DNA of 64,000 bases, from NCBI RefSeq assembly GCF_000368685.1, contig NZ_KB849628.1, positions 1-64,000 of the forward strand. The letters run 5' to 3'. Below are positions 1 through 11,125 of the stretch, piece after piece (within the stretch, counting starts at the first letter, position 1; each line of letters opens with the position of its first letter). Made by a program: the position numbers and the translations under genes. The notes below the pieces were generated by a model. It did no database searches, had not been told where the DNA came from, and saw nothing but the letters and a program-made list of their open reading frames with translations. This stretch comes from Acinetobacter baylyi DSM 14961 = CIP 107474 (GTDB lineage Bacteria; Pseudomonadota; Gammaproteobacteria; Pseudomonadales; Moraxellaceae).

Positions 1-2790
<2,790 letters not shown>

Positions 2791-2985
2791 ACAACACCCA
2801 AACAGTTGTTGTATGCAAGATAAATTCATACAAATGATCAATTCAAACTTGATTTAGTTAATGAACTAGTTACAATACCGACTCAATAGTCCAATCCGTT
2901 AAACTCATTTGGTACAAAGTACGGCACACACTGTGAAATACAATCCACAGTCAAAATAAGACCCGAAAATGTCCATAAACAGTTT

Positions 2986-3100
2986 GCTGGCGACAATAGC
3001 AAGAGTGAACCACCTGATCCCTTCCCGAACTCAGAAGTGAAACCTCTTCGCGCTGATGGTAGTGTGGCGTTAGCCATGTGAGAGTAAGTCATCGCCAGCT
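2986..3100 (+). rRNA. 5S ribosomal RNA
   Basis: A 115-nt segment begins GCTGGCGAC and ends ATCGCCAGC, so its ends pair to form helix I. It contains the conserved 5S core ACCTGATCCCTTCCCGAACTC. It lies about 195 nt after the 23S gene with no tRNA in the spacer and is followed directly by a terminator, the usual end of a gammaproteobacterial rrn operon. Ends are placed from helix I and may shift by one or two bases. Confidence 0.97.
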
Positions 3101-3110
3101 TTTAAATATA

Positions 3111-3146
3111 AAAGCCCCCTGAATCAAAATCAGGGGGCTTTTTTTA
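3111..3146 (+). terminator. Rho-independent terminator of the rrn operon
   Basis: The arms AGCCCCCTGA and TCAGGGGGCT are separated by a short A-rich loop and followed by a run of T residues, 12 nt after the 5S gene. This is a textbook intrinsic terminator. Confidence 0.95.
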
Positions 3147-3212
3147 TGCAAAGAAATAAATTAAGTAGAAAGAAATAGAAAAAGAAATCAATCACACATA
3201 GAACTAAACAGT

Positions 3213-3236
3213 AAAAAAGGGCTCAAGCCCTTTTTT
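3213..3236. terminator. Second, symmetric terminator hairpin
   Basis: A perfect inverted repeat: AAAAAAGGGCT, two bases (CA), AGCCCTTTTTT. A tract on one side and T tract on the other make it able to work in both directions. It backs up the rrn terminator and would also stop transcription entering from the right. Confidence 0.8.
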
Positions 3237-3254
3237 AGTACGGTTAAATAATGA

Positions 3255-3338
3255 TTATTGACCCTTCCACTGATCAATAAATGCCATGGTTAACTTCGCT
3301 GCATTGCGTTGCGCAATTCCTGATCCAGAAAGATATAT
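3255..3338 (-). pseudogene. Possible C-terminal remnant of a lost gene
   Basis: On the minus strand a frame of about 28 codons without a start ends in TAA at 3257-3255 and reads ...SGIAQRNAAKLTMAFIDQW... to its end, with a stop codon just upstream. Its residue make-up is protein-like and the second terminator lies just beyond its stop, as expected if a gene once ended here. I do not recognise the parent family. The stretch 3101-3432 otherwise holds only the two terminators and presumed promoter sequence for the next gene. Confidence 0.3.
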
Positions 3339-3432
3339 GACTTAACTCATTTTAAACAACTTAACTAAAAAACACTTCATCCTATTCCAATCTTTACTTA
3401 AGATAAATGAAGTTAAAATTGAGCAGTAATTC

Positions 3433-3975
3433 GTGCAATTTAAAATTATCAAAGCCCAAGAGTTAGAGAAGCAGCAGCGAGAAAAAATTGCTGAGTTATG
3501 TTTTGCTGCTTTTGAGGAAGATCCTTGGAGCCAATATGCATTTATGCAAAATGCTTTTCATATTATAGGTTTGTTAGGTGAGGATATTGTGTCACATGCT
3601 TTATGGACTGATAGAGTTTTCACATTAAATAATCATGTCACTTTAAAAACTGCATATATAGAATATGTGACTACTGATTCCACCATGCGTGGAAGAGGTT
3701 TAGCATCAAAATTATTAATGTATTTAATTAATATTTTAACAACTAAGAAATATGAACTTGCCGCCTTACAACCAGAAGTTGAGGCATTCTACAGAAAGCT
3801 AGGTTGGGTTTCTTGGGGAGGAAATTTATATATCAAACATAATATTTCTATTTATAAAACAGATGGAATTGAAGTCATGCTTTATCCATTGAGTGGTGGG
3901 CTAAAAGATCAGATAGTTTGTAGTTTAAAAAATGATAAGATCTGTACAGATTGGAGAGAAGGAGAACTTTGGTAG
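3433..3975 (+). CDS. GNAT acetyltransferase, AAC(2')-like
   Basis: A 180-residue protein of the GCN5-related N-acetyltransferase fold, which moves acetyl from acetyl-CoA to an amine. The acetyl-CoA binding motif RGRGLASKL is at residues 86-94 after the beta-strand YIEYVTTD. The segment FYRKLGWVSWGG and the C-terminal TDWREGELW resemble the ends of aminoglycoside 2'-N-acetyltransferases (AAC(2')-I, which finish in a similar CDWR..D.W). The size fits that family. The start is a GTG with only a weak ribosome binding site. The gene stands alone between the rrn terminator and cysK. The resemblance is from memory; the true substrate may be an unrelated amine, and resistance cannot be claimed from sequence alone. 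Confidence 0.7.
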   Translation: MQFKIIKAQELEKQQREKIAELCFAAFEEDPWSQYAFMQNAFHIIGLLGEDIVSHALWTDRVFTLNNHVTLKTAYIEYVTTDSTMRGRGLASKLLMYLINILTTKKYELAALQPEVEAFYRKLGWVSWGGNLYIKHNISIYKTDGIEVMLYPLSGGLKDQIVCSLKNDKICTDWREGELW

Positions 3976-3980
3976 TTTAT

Positions 3981-4030
3981 TTGACAAGATTATTATGATT
4001 CAGAATAATGATTTGGAATCATTCCAAATC
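3981..4030 (+). promoter_or_regulatory. cysK promoter with overlapping palindromic operator
   Basis: TTGACA at 3981-3986 and AATAAT at 4004-4009 are 17 bp apart, a near-ideal sigma-70 promoter. Immediately downstream, 4010-4030 is a palindrome with perfect 10-bp arms, GATTTGGAAT and ATTCCAAATC, around a central C. It covers the expected transcription start, a position typical of a repressor operator, although an mRNA stem-loop is possible. The ribosome binding site AAGGA is at 4035-4039. Confidence 0.75.
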
Positions 4031-4044
4031 TAATAAGGATTAAG

Positions 4045-5043
4045 ATGTCTACCGATCAAGAGTTTAAAGCACCAGCAAATTTGGGCATAGCAGTATATTC
4101 AAATAATGCAGAAGCAATTGGAAATACGCCTTTAGTACGCATTAATCGTATTATTAAAACTGGTGCAACGGTTTTAGGTAAAGTTGAGAGTCGAAACCCT
4201 GCATTCTCAGTAAAATGCCGCATTGGTGCTGCTTTAATTGCAGATGCAGAGAAACGTGGTGTATTAAAATCTGGTATGCATATTGTTGAACCGACTAGTG
4301 GCAATACAGGGATTGCTTTAGCTTTTGTTGCAGCTGCAAAAGGTTACCCGATTACCTTAACCATGCCAGCAAGTATGAGTCTTGAGCGCCGAAAAGTGCT
4401 TAAAGCTTTCGGTGCAAACTTGGTTTTGACAGAACCAGCAAAAGGAATGAAAGGTGCAGTGGAGGAAGCAGTACGATTGGCGACAGAACAGCCAGATATA
4501 TATTTCCTGCCACAACAGTTCGAAAATCCAGCTAACCCTAAAATTCACGAACAAACCACAGGGCCAGAAATTTGGGATGCAACCAATGGGCAAGTTGATA
4601 TTTTAGTCGCTGGAGTTGGTACAGGCGGCACAATTTCAGGTATTTCGCATTATTTTGAAAAAGTTCAGAATAAACCCATTTATTCAGTTGCAGTTGAACC
4701 TGCAGAATCTCCGATTATCACTCAGACCAAGCGTGGTGAGGAGATTACACCTGCACCTCATAAAATCCAAGGTATTGGCGCCAATTTTATTCCAAAGAAT
4801 CTGGACTTAGATATTGTAGATGAAGTCATGCCCATCACTAGTGATGAAGCATTGGAATGGGCTCGTAAATGTGCGACTCAAGAAGGAATTTTGGGGGGTA
4901 TTTCATGTGGTGCAGCCTTAGCTGCTGCTGCAAAAATTGCAGAACGACCTGAAAATGAAGGTAAAACTATTGTTGTGATTTTACCAGATAGCGGTGAACG
5001 CTACTTATCTTCTGTATTATTTGAAGGTATGTTTGAGGAATAG
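4045..5043 (+). CDS. cysK: Cysteine synthase A (O-acetylserine sulfhydrylase)
   Basis: PLP-dependent enzyme making L-cysteine from O-acetylserine and sulfide in the cytoplasm. The 332 residues match the usual CysK length. The PLP lysine is K57 in [11 protein letters not shown], the substrate loop TSGNTG is at 84-89, and the glycine-rich phosphate-binding loop GVGTGGT is near 190. A serine-containing motif near the end (ILPDSGERY) binds the pyridine ring. The specific CysK pattern KCRIGAALI separates it from CysM and cystathionine beta-synthases. It is monocistronic, with its own promoter and palindrome upstream and a hairpin downstream. The ribosome binding site AAGGA precedes the ATG. Confidence 0.95.
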   Translation: MSTDQEFKAPANLGIAVYSNNAEAIGNTPLVRINRIIKTGATVLGKVESRNPAFSVKCRIGAALIADAEKRGVLKSGMHIVEPTSGNTGIALAFVAAAKGYPITLTMPASMSLERRKVLKAFGANLVLTEPAKGMKGAVEEAVRLATEQPDIYFLPQQFENPANPKIHEQTTGPEIWDATNGQVDILVAGVGTGGTISGISHYFEKVQNKPIYSVAVEPAESPIITQTKRGEEITPAPHKIQGIGANFIPKNLDLDIVDEVMPITSDEALEWARKCATQEGILGGISCGAALAAAAKIAERPENEGKTIVVILPDSGERYLSSVLFEGMFEE

Positions 5044-5066
5044 AAAAAATATATTCACTCATGTAA

Positions 5067-5103
5067 CAGCATGCCTAGTCTAAAATCTTTTATAGGTATG
5101 CTG
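5067..5103. terminator. Stem-loop between convergent cysK and lytic transglycosylase genes
   Basis: CAGCATGCCTA and TAGGTATGCTG can pair over 11 bp with one G-T wobble. It lies between two convergent genes, so it probably ends transcription for one or both. There is no long T tract, so efficiency is uncertain. Confidence 0.5.
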
Positions 5104-5141
5104 CAATACATCTGAGCAAGTATTAAAATAGCCTAAGCTAA

Positions 5142-5699
5142 TCAAAGCTCTTTTTTAAGAGATTTCTCAAAACGTTTTACTGAACGTGCATATTTTTTTG
5201 CTTTGTGGCGTGTCCAGAAACTAGATTTATAACCTGTTGGACCAACATTATAATAAGCACTAGCTTTAAACCAACTTCCAGCAATTTGATTGTAATGACC
5301 TAAAATGTAAGCACTGCATTGGATATTGGTATATTCATCTGAGAGATTTCCTGGACATGATTGTTGCCAGTAGCTTGGAATAATTTGTGCTAAACCAATT
5401 GCTCCACCAGAGGAACGAGCATAAGAATTATAATTCGATTCCTGACGAATAGTCGCTGCAATGAGTAGAGGAGGTACTTCATAACGATCTGCACTTTGGA
5501 TAATCATCGGAGATAAGCGATTTGCTGTAGATGGCGAAACAGCATAAGCTTTTTGAAGTCCATTAGATAGTTTGGAAGAGCGTTGTGCTAAAGTTCCACT
5601 ATGTGGCCCAAGTGCGGTACAACCTGTAAATAGAATACACGTAGATAAGCTAAACAGTACTTTCTTCGAATAAAAATTTCTATAATTTTTTAGTTTCAA
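5142..5699 (-). CDS. Lytic transglycosylase (SLT) lipoprotein
   Basis: Cleaves peptidoglycan glycan strands, probably from the inner face of the outer membrane. With the TTG start at 5699 the protein begins with a short basic stretch, a hydrophobic segment and the lipobox FTGC, so it is a lipoprotein. The SLT domain follows, with catalytic Glu in ATIRQESNYN, then GAIGLAQI and the AYYNVGP motif. A further upstream TTG at 5741 would add 14 residues that do not look like a signal peptide, so 5699 is preferred. Total is about 185 residues, a small MltC/Slt-type domain protein. It is not part of the lipid operon upstream: a 160-bp gap separates them. Confidence 0.85.
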   Translation of the reverse strand: MKLKNYRNFYSKKVLFSLSTCILFTGCTALGPHSGTLAQRSSKLSNGLQKAYAVSPSTANRLSPMIIQSADRYEVPPLLIAATIRQESNYNSYARSSGGAIGLAQIIPSYWQQSCPGNLSDEYTNIQCSAYILGHYNQIAGSWFKASAYYNVGPTGYKSSFWTRHKAKKYARSVKRFEKSLKKEL

Positions 5700-5733
5700 G
5701 TGAGGTTGAAAATAAGAGATCAAGATAAACAAC

Positions 5734-5760
5734 CCATCCAAAAATTTGATTCTTGGATGG
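5734..5760. repeat. Inverted repeat upstream of the lytic transglycosylase gene
   Basis: CCATCCAA and TTGGATGG form 8-bp perfect arms with an 11-nt loop. It lies 5' of the transglycosylase gene and 3' of the lipid operon on the same strand. It could be an operator or a weak terminator for the operon. Confidence 0.4.
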
Positions 5761-5902
5761 TAGTTTGCTGTTATTCATACGTCAATATTTGATAACTTTT
5801 CAATAACAAGAGAAAAATCATACATTGTTTTAAATATTATTTTACGATTACTCACTCCTAATCAATGAATCGAATCTCGAAATTGAAGTCAAATTTTCCA
5901 AT

Positions 5903-6844
5903 TTAGCTCCACCAATATCTTAAAATATGAAAGAAAATTGGTGCGGAGAAACAAATGGAATCGATGCGGTCTAGCATTCCACCATGACCTTGTATCAGTT
6001 GTCCCCAATCTTTAACACCACGGTCGCGTTTAATGGCGGACATTACCAGGCCACCGAAGAAGCCAAAAATACAGACAATCAGTCCAATAAGTGCGGCTTG
6101 CCAATAATTAAAAGGAGTAAGCCATTTGAGTGTGATACCTAGTAATGTTGCTAATATGATACCCCCCAATAATCCTTCTACGGTTTTAGATGGCGATAAT
6201 ACAGGCGCAACTTTATGTTTACCAAATAATTTTCCACATACATATTGTAATACATCAGATGTCTGTACCACGATAATCAACCAGATTGCGAGCCATATTT
6301 TATCACCATAAAACTCTGGCAATTTTAGATTAAGTAATGCAGGCACGTGTGAAATGCAGAACACACTCACCATGAGGCCCCATTGGATTTTTGCACTGCG
6401 CTCTAAGAAATGGGTAGTATCTTCCTGCTTTAAACTGGCGATTGGAATCAGTAAAAATACATAAAGCGGAATAAAAATTGAGTAAAGACCGTACCAATTG
6501 ATATAGACCAAGTAATATTGGTAAGGAATAACAAAATAAAAGGCGATTAATAAAGGGAAATAATCTCCGCGGCGTGTGGGTAAGAGACTAATGAATTCAC
6601 GTAAAGCAAATAGCGAAATCAAACCAAATAACACAATAAAAGCCATTTTCCCCAAAAGGATTGCAGCGGCAAGTACAATTAGCATGACCCACCAAGCGTT
6701 GATTCTGGCATTTAAATTATCGATAACTGGAGATAGGGTATCGCCTGAGCGGAGTTTTAAAATAAATCCAACAGCTGATGCGAAAACTAGAATTGCAGCA
6801 AAAATACCAAAAATTAGATAAGTCTGTTGTAGATTATTGATCAT
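5903..6844 (-). CDS. CdsA-like phosphatidate cytidylyltransferase (YnbB-like)
   Basis: An integral membrane enzyme predicted to make CDP-diacylglycerol from phosphatidate and CTP. The family signature is intact: SDVLQYVCGKLFGKH followed by SPSKTVEGLLGG and, near the C terminus, the KRDRGVKDWG/GGMLDRIDS segment with its acidic residues. About eight hydrophobic helices span the 313 residues. It is the last gene of a six-gene minus-strand operon and overlaps the preceding acyltransferase by 4 nt (ATGA). It is probably a paralogue of the housekeeping cdsA dedicated to this operon. Position and length match E. coli YnbB (from memory). Overall class is certain; pathway role is inference. Confidence 0.9.
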   Translation of the reverse strand: MINNLQQTYLIFGIFAAILVFASAVGFILKLRSGDTLSPVIDNLNARINAWWVMLIVLAAAILLGKMAFIVLFGLISLFALREFISLLPTRRGDYFPLLIAFYFVIPYQYYLVYINWYGLYSIFIPLYVFLLIPIASLKQEDTTHFLERSAKIQWGLMVSVFCISHVPALLNLKLPEFYGDKIWLAIWLIIVVQTSDVLQYVCGKLFGKHKVAPVLSPSKTVEGLLGGIILATLLGITLKWLTPFNYWQAALIGLIVCIFGFFGGLVMSAIKRDRGVKDWGQLIQGHGGMLDRIDSICFSAPIFFHILRYWWS

Positions 6845-7563
6845 TGATATTCAGCCTGTTTAAGTTTTACAAGTTCTTCCTTTGCATATTGGAGAAATGT
6901 TTGCTTATCTAATGTTTTAATATCTTTTAATGGACATCCAAAAATAACGGTGGAAAGTAAAGGCAGTGGAATAAATGCGCCTTTGGGCATGACTCTTTTC
7001 AAATTGGAGATCCATACAGGAACAATTTCAACCTGTGGAAATTCCTGACTTAGATAATACAAACCACTTTTAAAATCTAAAAGTTCTACATCATCATTGA
7101 GATTCCGTGTTCCTTCAGGGAAAAAAATAATTGAATATCCCTGAGCAAGTACTTCTTTTACAGGTTGCAATGGGTCTTCATGATTTTCACGTTGACGTTG
7201 AATCGTCACACCAGAAAAAGTATCTTGGATCAAAAAGCGACGAAAGCCATCTTTTAACCAGTAATCCGAAGCAGCAATAGGACGAGTTTGTCGTCTTATC
7301 GGTTTAGGTAAGGATGACCAAAGTAATATAAAATCGATGTGACTATTATGGTTGGCGTAATAAATCCGCTGTTTCAGTCCTGGTTCACATCCAACCCATA
7401 GGCTCCGTGCACCCGTCAATAATCTTGCGCTACGACGAGTCAAAAATGCAATAAATCTGGCAAATAATTGACTGACTAAAGACTTTTGTTTTAAAGAATC
7501 AATTGAATTCGATGGAGATGATTTCATTATTTTTCTCAAATTAATATTCAGAGAATAGGCCAA
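6841..7563 (-). CDS. 1-acyl-glycerol-3-phosphate acyltransferase (PlsC family)
   Basis: Predicted to transfer an acyl chain to a lysophospholipid-type acceptor. The catalytic HX4D box is at H72-D77 (NHNSHID) and the substrate-binding motif FFPEGTRN is near residue 147; the later conserved proline region (VPVWISNLKR) is also present. An in-frame ATG at 7527 (MKSSPSNS), 13 nt past the preceding stop and after a GAGAA, is an equally likely start and would remove the unusual 22-nt overlap. The gene shares an operon with the CdsA-like gene, which would use its phosphatidate-type product. It is not part of E. coli ynbABCD. Confidence 0.88.
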   Translation of the reverse strand: MAYSLNINLRKIMKSSPSNSIDSLKQKSLVSQLFARFIAFLTRRSARLLTGARSLWVGCEPGLKQRIYYANHNSHIDFILLWSSLPKPIRRQTRPIAASDYWLKDGFRRFLIQDTFSGVTIQRQRENHEDPLQPVKEVLAQGYSIIFFPEGTRNLNDDVELLDFKSGLYYLSQEFPQVEIVPVWISNLKRVMPKGAFIPLPLLSTVIFGCPLKDIKTLDKQTFLQYAKEELVKLKQAEYQ

Positions 7564-7981
7564 TTAATACAATGAGCAATATATATTGAATAATTAGCAG
7601 CAATATCTGGATTTTGAATAATTTTAAGCAGCCTTTAAAACGATTATCCCAAGAACGTCCTGTTTTACTTACAGGCATCAGTTTCAAATCAAGCATTGTT
7701 TGATCGAATTGTTGCGTGAGTTGATCAGATGAAACCTTTTGAGACAATTGATACTGTAATAAAGATTGTAGTAGATCGCCATCAAATTTTACTCTTAGTG
7801 AAATATAATGATGGATAAATAAAGCAAGAAAATTCAGCGTGAGAAGCAGCCAGTATTGTAGTGATGATGCGCCATAAAACAATAACAAGGTGGTAGATAC
7901 AATAAATGCAACATAGCCAGAAAGTAAAAGGTAATTTGTCTGACCCAGTAAACGTGATAGCACAATCCAATGCATATTCAT
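7541..7981 (-). CDS. Small membrane protein of the lipid operon, unknown function
   Basis: I do not recognise a family. The 146 residues form two hydrophobic hairpin segments near residues 18-58 and one strong helix near the C terminus (about 122-143), with a polar, Gln-rich stretch (about 65-110) between them that would be cytoplasmic. Its ATG overlaps the stop of the PAP2-phosphatase gene by 4 nt, so translation is probably coupled. Its place inside the operon suggests a membrane partner or scaffold for the lipid enzymes on either side, but nothing in the sequence shows catalysis. Confidence 0.75.
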   Translation of the reverse strand: MNMHWIVLSRLLGQTNYLLLSGYVAFIVSTTLLLFYGASSLQYWLLLTLNFLALFIHHYISLRVKFDGDLLQSLLQYQLSQKVSSDQLTQQFDQTMLDLKLMPVSKTGRSWDNRFKGCLKLFKIQILLLIIQYILLIVLIGLFSEY

Positions 7982-9342
7982 GGTACAGACTCCATAAGTC
8001 TGAGCTGATAAAGGTTAATCTGTTCAATTTGCTGTTCGCTAAGCTTAACCCATGGGCGTGCAACACGAATGAATTGTAGGGCATTTTTGATATTTACTGC
8101 CTGTTGGTTCTTAATCAGCCAAGCGCATAAAACTGCTGTACTACGGGAATATCCCAAAGCGCAATAAATAAGAATTGAAGGGTGTGCATGTTGTTGTGAC
8201 TGTTGAATCAGTTTTTCAAATGCTTCAACTGCGTACTGGAGTTGATCTGCTTGTACAGCAATCAGATCAAGGGTCAAATATTGCTGATAGGTACTTTGTG
8301 TAGCAACGGGCAGTTCAGCACAACAATCAAAAATTGCAGTATATTTTGTCGTGTGCGCTTGTGAAGGAATACGACCAAGAAAAATTTTTAGCTGACTATG
8401 CTTATGCTCAAATATCAATGAATCTTCAGGATGTTTCTTTGTCCATAGCCGACTGTTAAGCCAAGCAAACACTAGATATGGTCCAAATAAAATAAGTGCT
8501 GCTATGGTCATTTTTCCGTTAGCTTGCTTTTGGAAAAAATGAGGTCGAACCAAAATATAGGCCAGACTCACCAGAAATAAACTTAAAGCAGGATAAAATA
8601 ACCAGAGCGCCCAATTTCGGATTTGCCAAGCGATGATACATAGCACAATTGCACCTAGCAGATAATAACTAGCGAGCTTAAAATGCTTGATTGTTCTCAC
8701 TTGATGAATCTGGGTTTGATAGGGGGCTTTAACGTAAAGTGGAAAAAACCATAGACATAAAGCACCTACAATTATCCCTGTTGGGATATCAATAAAATGA
8801 TGCTGCCAAGTTGTTAAAACTGATAGTCCAATCAAGCATGACCAAATATCAACGACCCATCGACATGATGAAGCAACATGACGACGATAAAAATCCCATA
8901 AAATGATGAGTAACACAATATGCAGGGAAGGCGCCTGATTAAAGGGTTTATCAAAACCCATCAGAATATTAAACCAGAGACCAAAAAAACCATGTAGTTC
9001 TGGGCGTTCAAAGCTGAATTTGAGAGGAAATAGTAAGAAGCAACTGATTGAAATGAGTTGTGCCGTGAATAGTCTTAAAGCATGCTGTTTGAGTTCAAAC
9101 TTATTCCAGCAAAGTAATAAAGACAGACCATAAAAAAGATCGATTGACCAGTAGGGAATAATTGTCCAAGGCCAAAGAGGAATCAACTGTTCCCATTCAA
9201 AAACAATACTGCGAACCTGTGTTAAACCCGCAGCATACTGATTGGAAAAGCCATAACTGAGAAAGAAAAAGGGCGCAAGTATAACGAGGCACAATATCCC
9301 CCATTTCCATGTCCCTGACTGTTTTTGTAATTGTTGCTGCAT
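7978..9342 (-). CDS. PAP2-type / dual-specificity phosphatase fusion (YnbD-like)
   Basis: Two domains in one 454-residue protein. Residues about 1-290 are a multi-helix membrane domain of the PAP2/inositolphosphotransferase type, with FERPELHGFFG, APSLHIVLL and WQHHFIDIPTG giving the expected histidines and acids. Residues about 330-450 are a tyrosine/dual-specificity phosphatase with the CX5R loop CALGYSR at C394-R400. The residue before the cysteine is Tyr (IYCALGYSRS) where the family usually has His. Predicted to dephosphorylate a lipid head-group phosphate in the inner membrane. It sits 15 bp after the hydrolase-methyltransferase gene. The domain pair and length correspond to E. coli YnbD. 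Confidence 0.85.
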   Translation of the reverse strand: MQQQLQKQSGTWKWGILCLVILAPFFFLSYGFSNQYAAGLTQVRSIVFEWEQLIPLWPWTIIPYWSIDLFYGLSLLLCWNKFELKQHALRLFTAQLISISCFLLFPLKFSFERPELHGFFGLWFNILMGFDKPFNQAPSLHIVLLIILWDFYRRHVASSCRWVVDIWSCLIGLSVLTTWQHHFIDIPTGIIVGALCLWFFPLYVKAPYQTQIHQVRTIKHFKLASYYLLGAIVLCIIAWQIRNWALWLFYPALSLFLVSLAYILVRPHFFQKQANGKMTIAALILFGPYLVFAWLNSRLWTKKHPEDSLIFEHKHSQLKIFLGRIPSQAHTTKYTAIFDCCAELPVATQSTYQQYLTLDLIAVQADQLQYAVEAFEKLIQQSQQHAHPSILIYCALGYSRSTAVLCAWLIKNQQAVNIKNALQFIRVARPWVKLSEQQIEQINLYQLRLMESVP

Positions 9343-9357
9343 GCAATCAACCTTAAA

Positions 9358-11106
9358 TTATATTTTTTGTGCAATTGAAACAGTAAAGATTCCGAATTGA
9401 TCAATATATTGATCAATCTTTTTAAATCCAGCCTGTTCAACCAGTGCATCCATTTCGGCCTGTGATCTTAAACGCATGACCCATGCTTCACCCTTTCGAT
9501 GAGAGGTAAGGGCACGTGCAATAAACTCCTGCTGAGGATGCCAGATTTGTCCGGTATAAATTAGATAGCCACCTGTTTCAATCGCTTGGGAAAGACCAGA
9601 CAGAGATTGACGCAACAGATCATTGTCACTAAATAGCTCATACAGTCCAGATACCACTGCTAAGTTGACTTGTGGCTCAATACTAGCCAGTGAAGCTTGA
9701 TCAAATGCATCTCCAAGCTGAAACGTAGCAATATCCTCTAAACCTTTGGAATGGATGAGTCTATTGCCAGATGCTACGTTAAGCTCACTATAATCTCTCA
9801 GTAAAATTGATTGCGGACGTTTAGAGATTTTTGCCACTGCGTCGAGAATATAGCGACCGTGTCCTGCTGCGATATCCAGAATTTTAAGTGGTTGATCTGC
9901 CGCGATCAATTTTTCTGCATAGACTGGAAGTAATTGCTCGATATGTTGTTTACGAATTCGAATTCCACGCCAGCCAATCGCATTTAAGTATTGTCGGTCA
10001 ATCATTTTGCCAAGAATATTTGTGCTTTCAGGTTGGTCACGGTATACAAAGTCGAGTGTGCTCCCAGAATCATAGCCTGTATCTTCACCAATTTTGAGGC
10101 CTTGTGAAAAACGACTACCAATTTTTAGATTTTTTTTGGTTAAATTCCAGAACCAGTATTTCCATGAATTTTTAGGTAAAGGCGCACTCAGTTGTTCGGC
10201 GATTGCACAGCTTGGTCCAATTTTATCCGCATGAACGATCTCGATGGGCTGATGATTTTCTGCAAAACTTTGCTGCACAAAACGACGAATCTTATCAAAT
10301 GCAATACTTCGGTGTTTTTCACCCAAAGTATCATGGTAAAAACCTTCTAAGATATGAAACTCTTTTTGTGGATGAGGTAAGCGCTCGTAAAATAAACGTT
10401 GTGGTTTTTGATGAACAACATAATCTGAACCAGAGCAAAGCACCTGGGTGGGTACAAAAATATTTTGTGCATCCTCTACAATACGTTTAGACGCATCATA
10501 TAAACCAAGTAACATGCGTACTGAAATAGCTTTGGCAATTTGTGTGTCGGTGTCATATTCGGCAGCACGTTGTTCATCATGAGTCAGCATTTTTGCTTTG
10601 ACATAACTGGTGATAAAGAAATTACCACGCAATTTACTCAGCAGTGTTAATCCTGGCTTGGCGAACGGTACATACAGTTTGATATCGAAAGCGGGTGAGG
10701 CAAGACATAAGGCACGTATTTTGGGTGCGTAATCATGTACCCATGTTGCAGCCAGAACAGCACCCACGCTTTGTCCAATCACGACCATATTGGATGGCTG
10801 AATCTGATAAGTATCTGTGAGATGTTGAACGAAAGACTGAATATCTTTTACACAGGCAGAAAAACTGGGTGCATCACCACGCTCGCCTGGTGAGTGACCA
10901 TGACCACGGGCATCCCATGCAAAAAAGTCAAAATCTGGAAGTTTCAATTCATCAACCAGATGTGCCATTCGTTGCGAATGTTCATGTCCCCGATGAAATA
11001 ATACAATCGCTTTTTGCTCAGGATTATCAGAAGCAGCCCAACGTTGATAAAATAAACTGGTTCCATCGTGACTTATAAATTGATGTTGTGTATTGTTATG
11101 CATCAT
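9358..11106 (-). CDS. Bifunctional alpha/beta hydrolase - SAM-dependent methyltransferase (YnbC-like)
   Basis: A 582-residue fusion. The N-terminal half is a monoglyceride-lipase-like alpha/beta hydrolase: FHRGHEHS oxyanion region, nucleophile S113 in GQSVG, acid near D228 and His at about 258 (EGFYHDTLG). The C-terminal half is a class I methyltransferase with the SAM-binding motif ILDIAAGHGRY at 409-419 and a downstream GDAFD acidic loop. The two activities suggest deacylation and methylation of one lipid or head group. Second gene of the operon, 19 bp after the phosphatidyltransferase. Length and domain order match E. coli YnbC. Two ATG codons in tandem open the frame. Substrates are unknown. 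Confidence 0.88.
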   Translation of the reverse strand: MMHNNTQHQFISHDGTSLFYQRWAASDNPEQKAIVLFHRGHEHSQRMAHLVDELKLPDFDFFAWDARGHGHSPGERGDAPSFSACVKDIQSFVQHLTDTYQIQPSNMVVIGQSVGAVLAATWVHDYAPKIRALCLASPAFDIKLYVPFAKPGLTLLSKLRGNFFITSYVKAKMLTHDEQRAAEYDTDTQIAKAISVRMLLGLYDASKRIVEDAQNIFVPTQVLCSGSDYVVHQKPQRLFYERLPHPQKEFHILEGFYHDTLGEKHRSIAFDKIRRFVQQSFAENHQPIEIVHADKIGPSCAIAEQLSAPLPKNSWKYWFWNLTKKNLKIGSRFSQGLKIGEDTGYDSGSTLDFVYRDQPESTNILGKMIDRQYLNAIGWRGIRIRKQHIEQLLPVYAEKLIAADQPLKILDIAAGHGRYILDAVAKISKRPQSILLRDYSELNVASGNRLIHSKGLEDIATFQLGDAFDQASLASIEPQVNLAVVSGLYELFSDNDLLRQSLSGLSQAIETGGYLIYTGQIWHPQQEFIARALTSHRKGEAWVMRLRSQAEMDALVEQAGFKKIDQYIDQFGIFTVSIAQKI

Positions 11107-11125
11107 TATGATCTCAAAATAAAAA

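Noticed and set aside
2791..2985. Possible tRNA in the 23S-5S spacer
   Set aside because: No cloverleaf arms or T-loop GTTCRANYC sequence seen.
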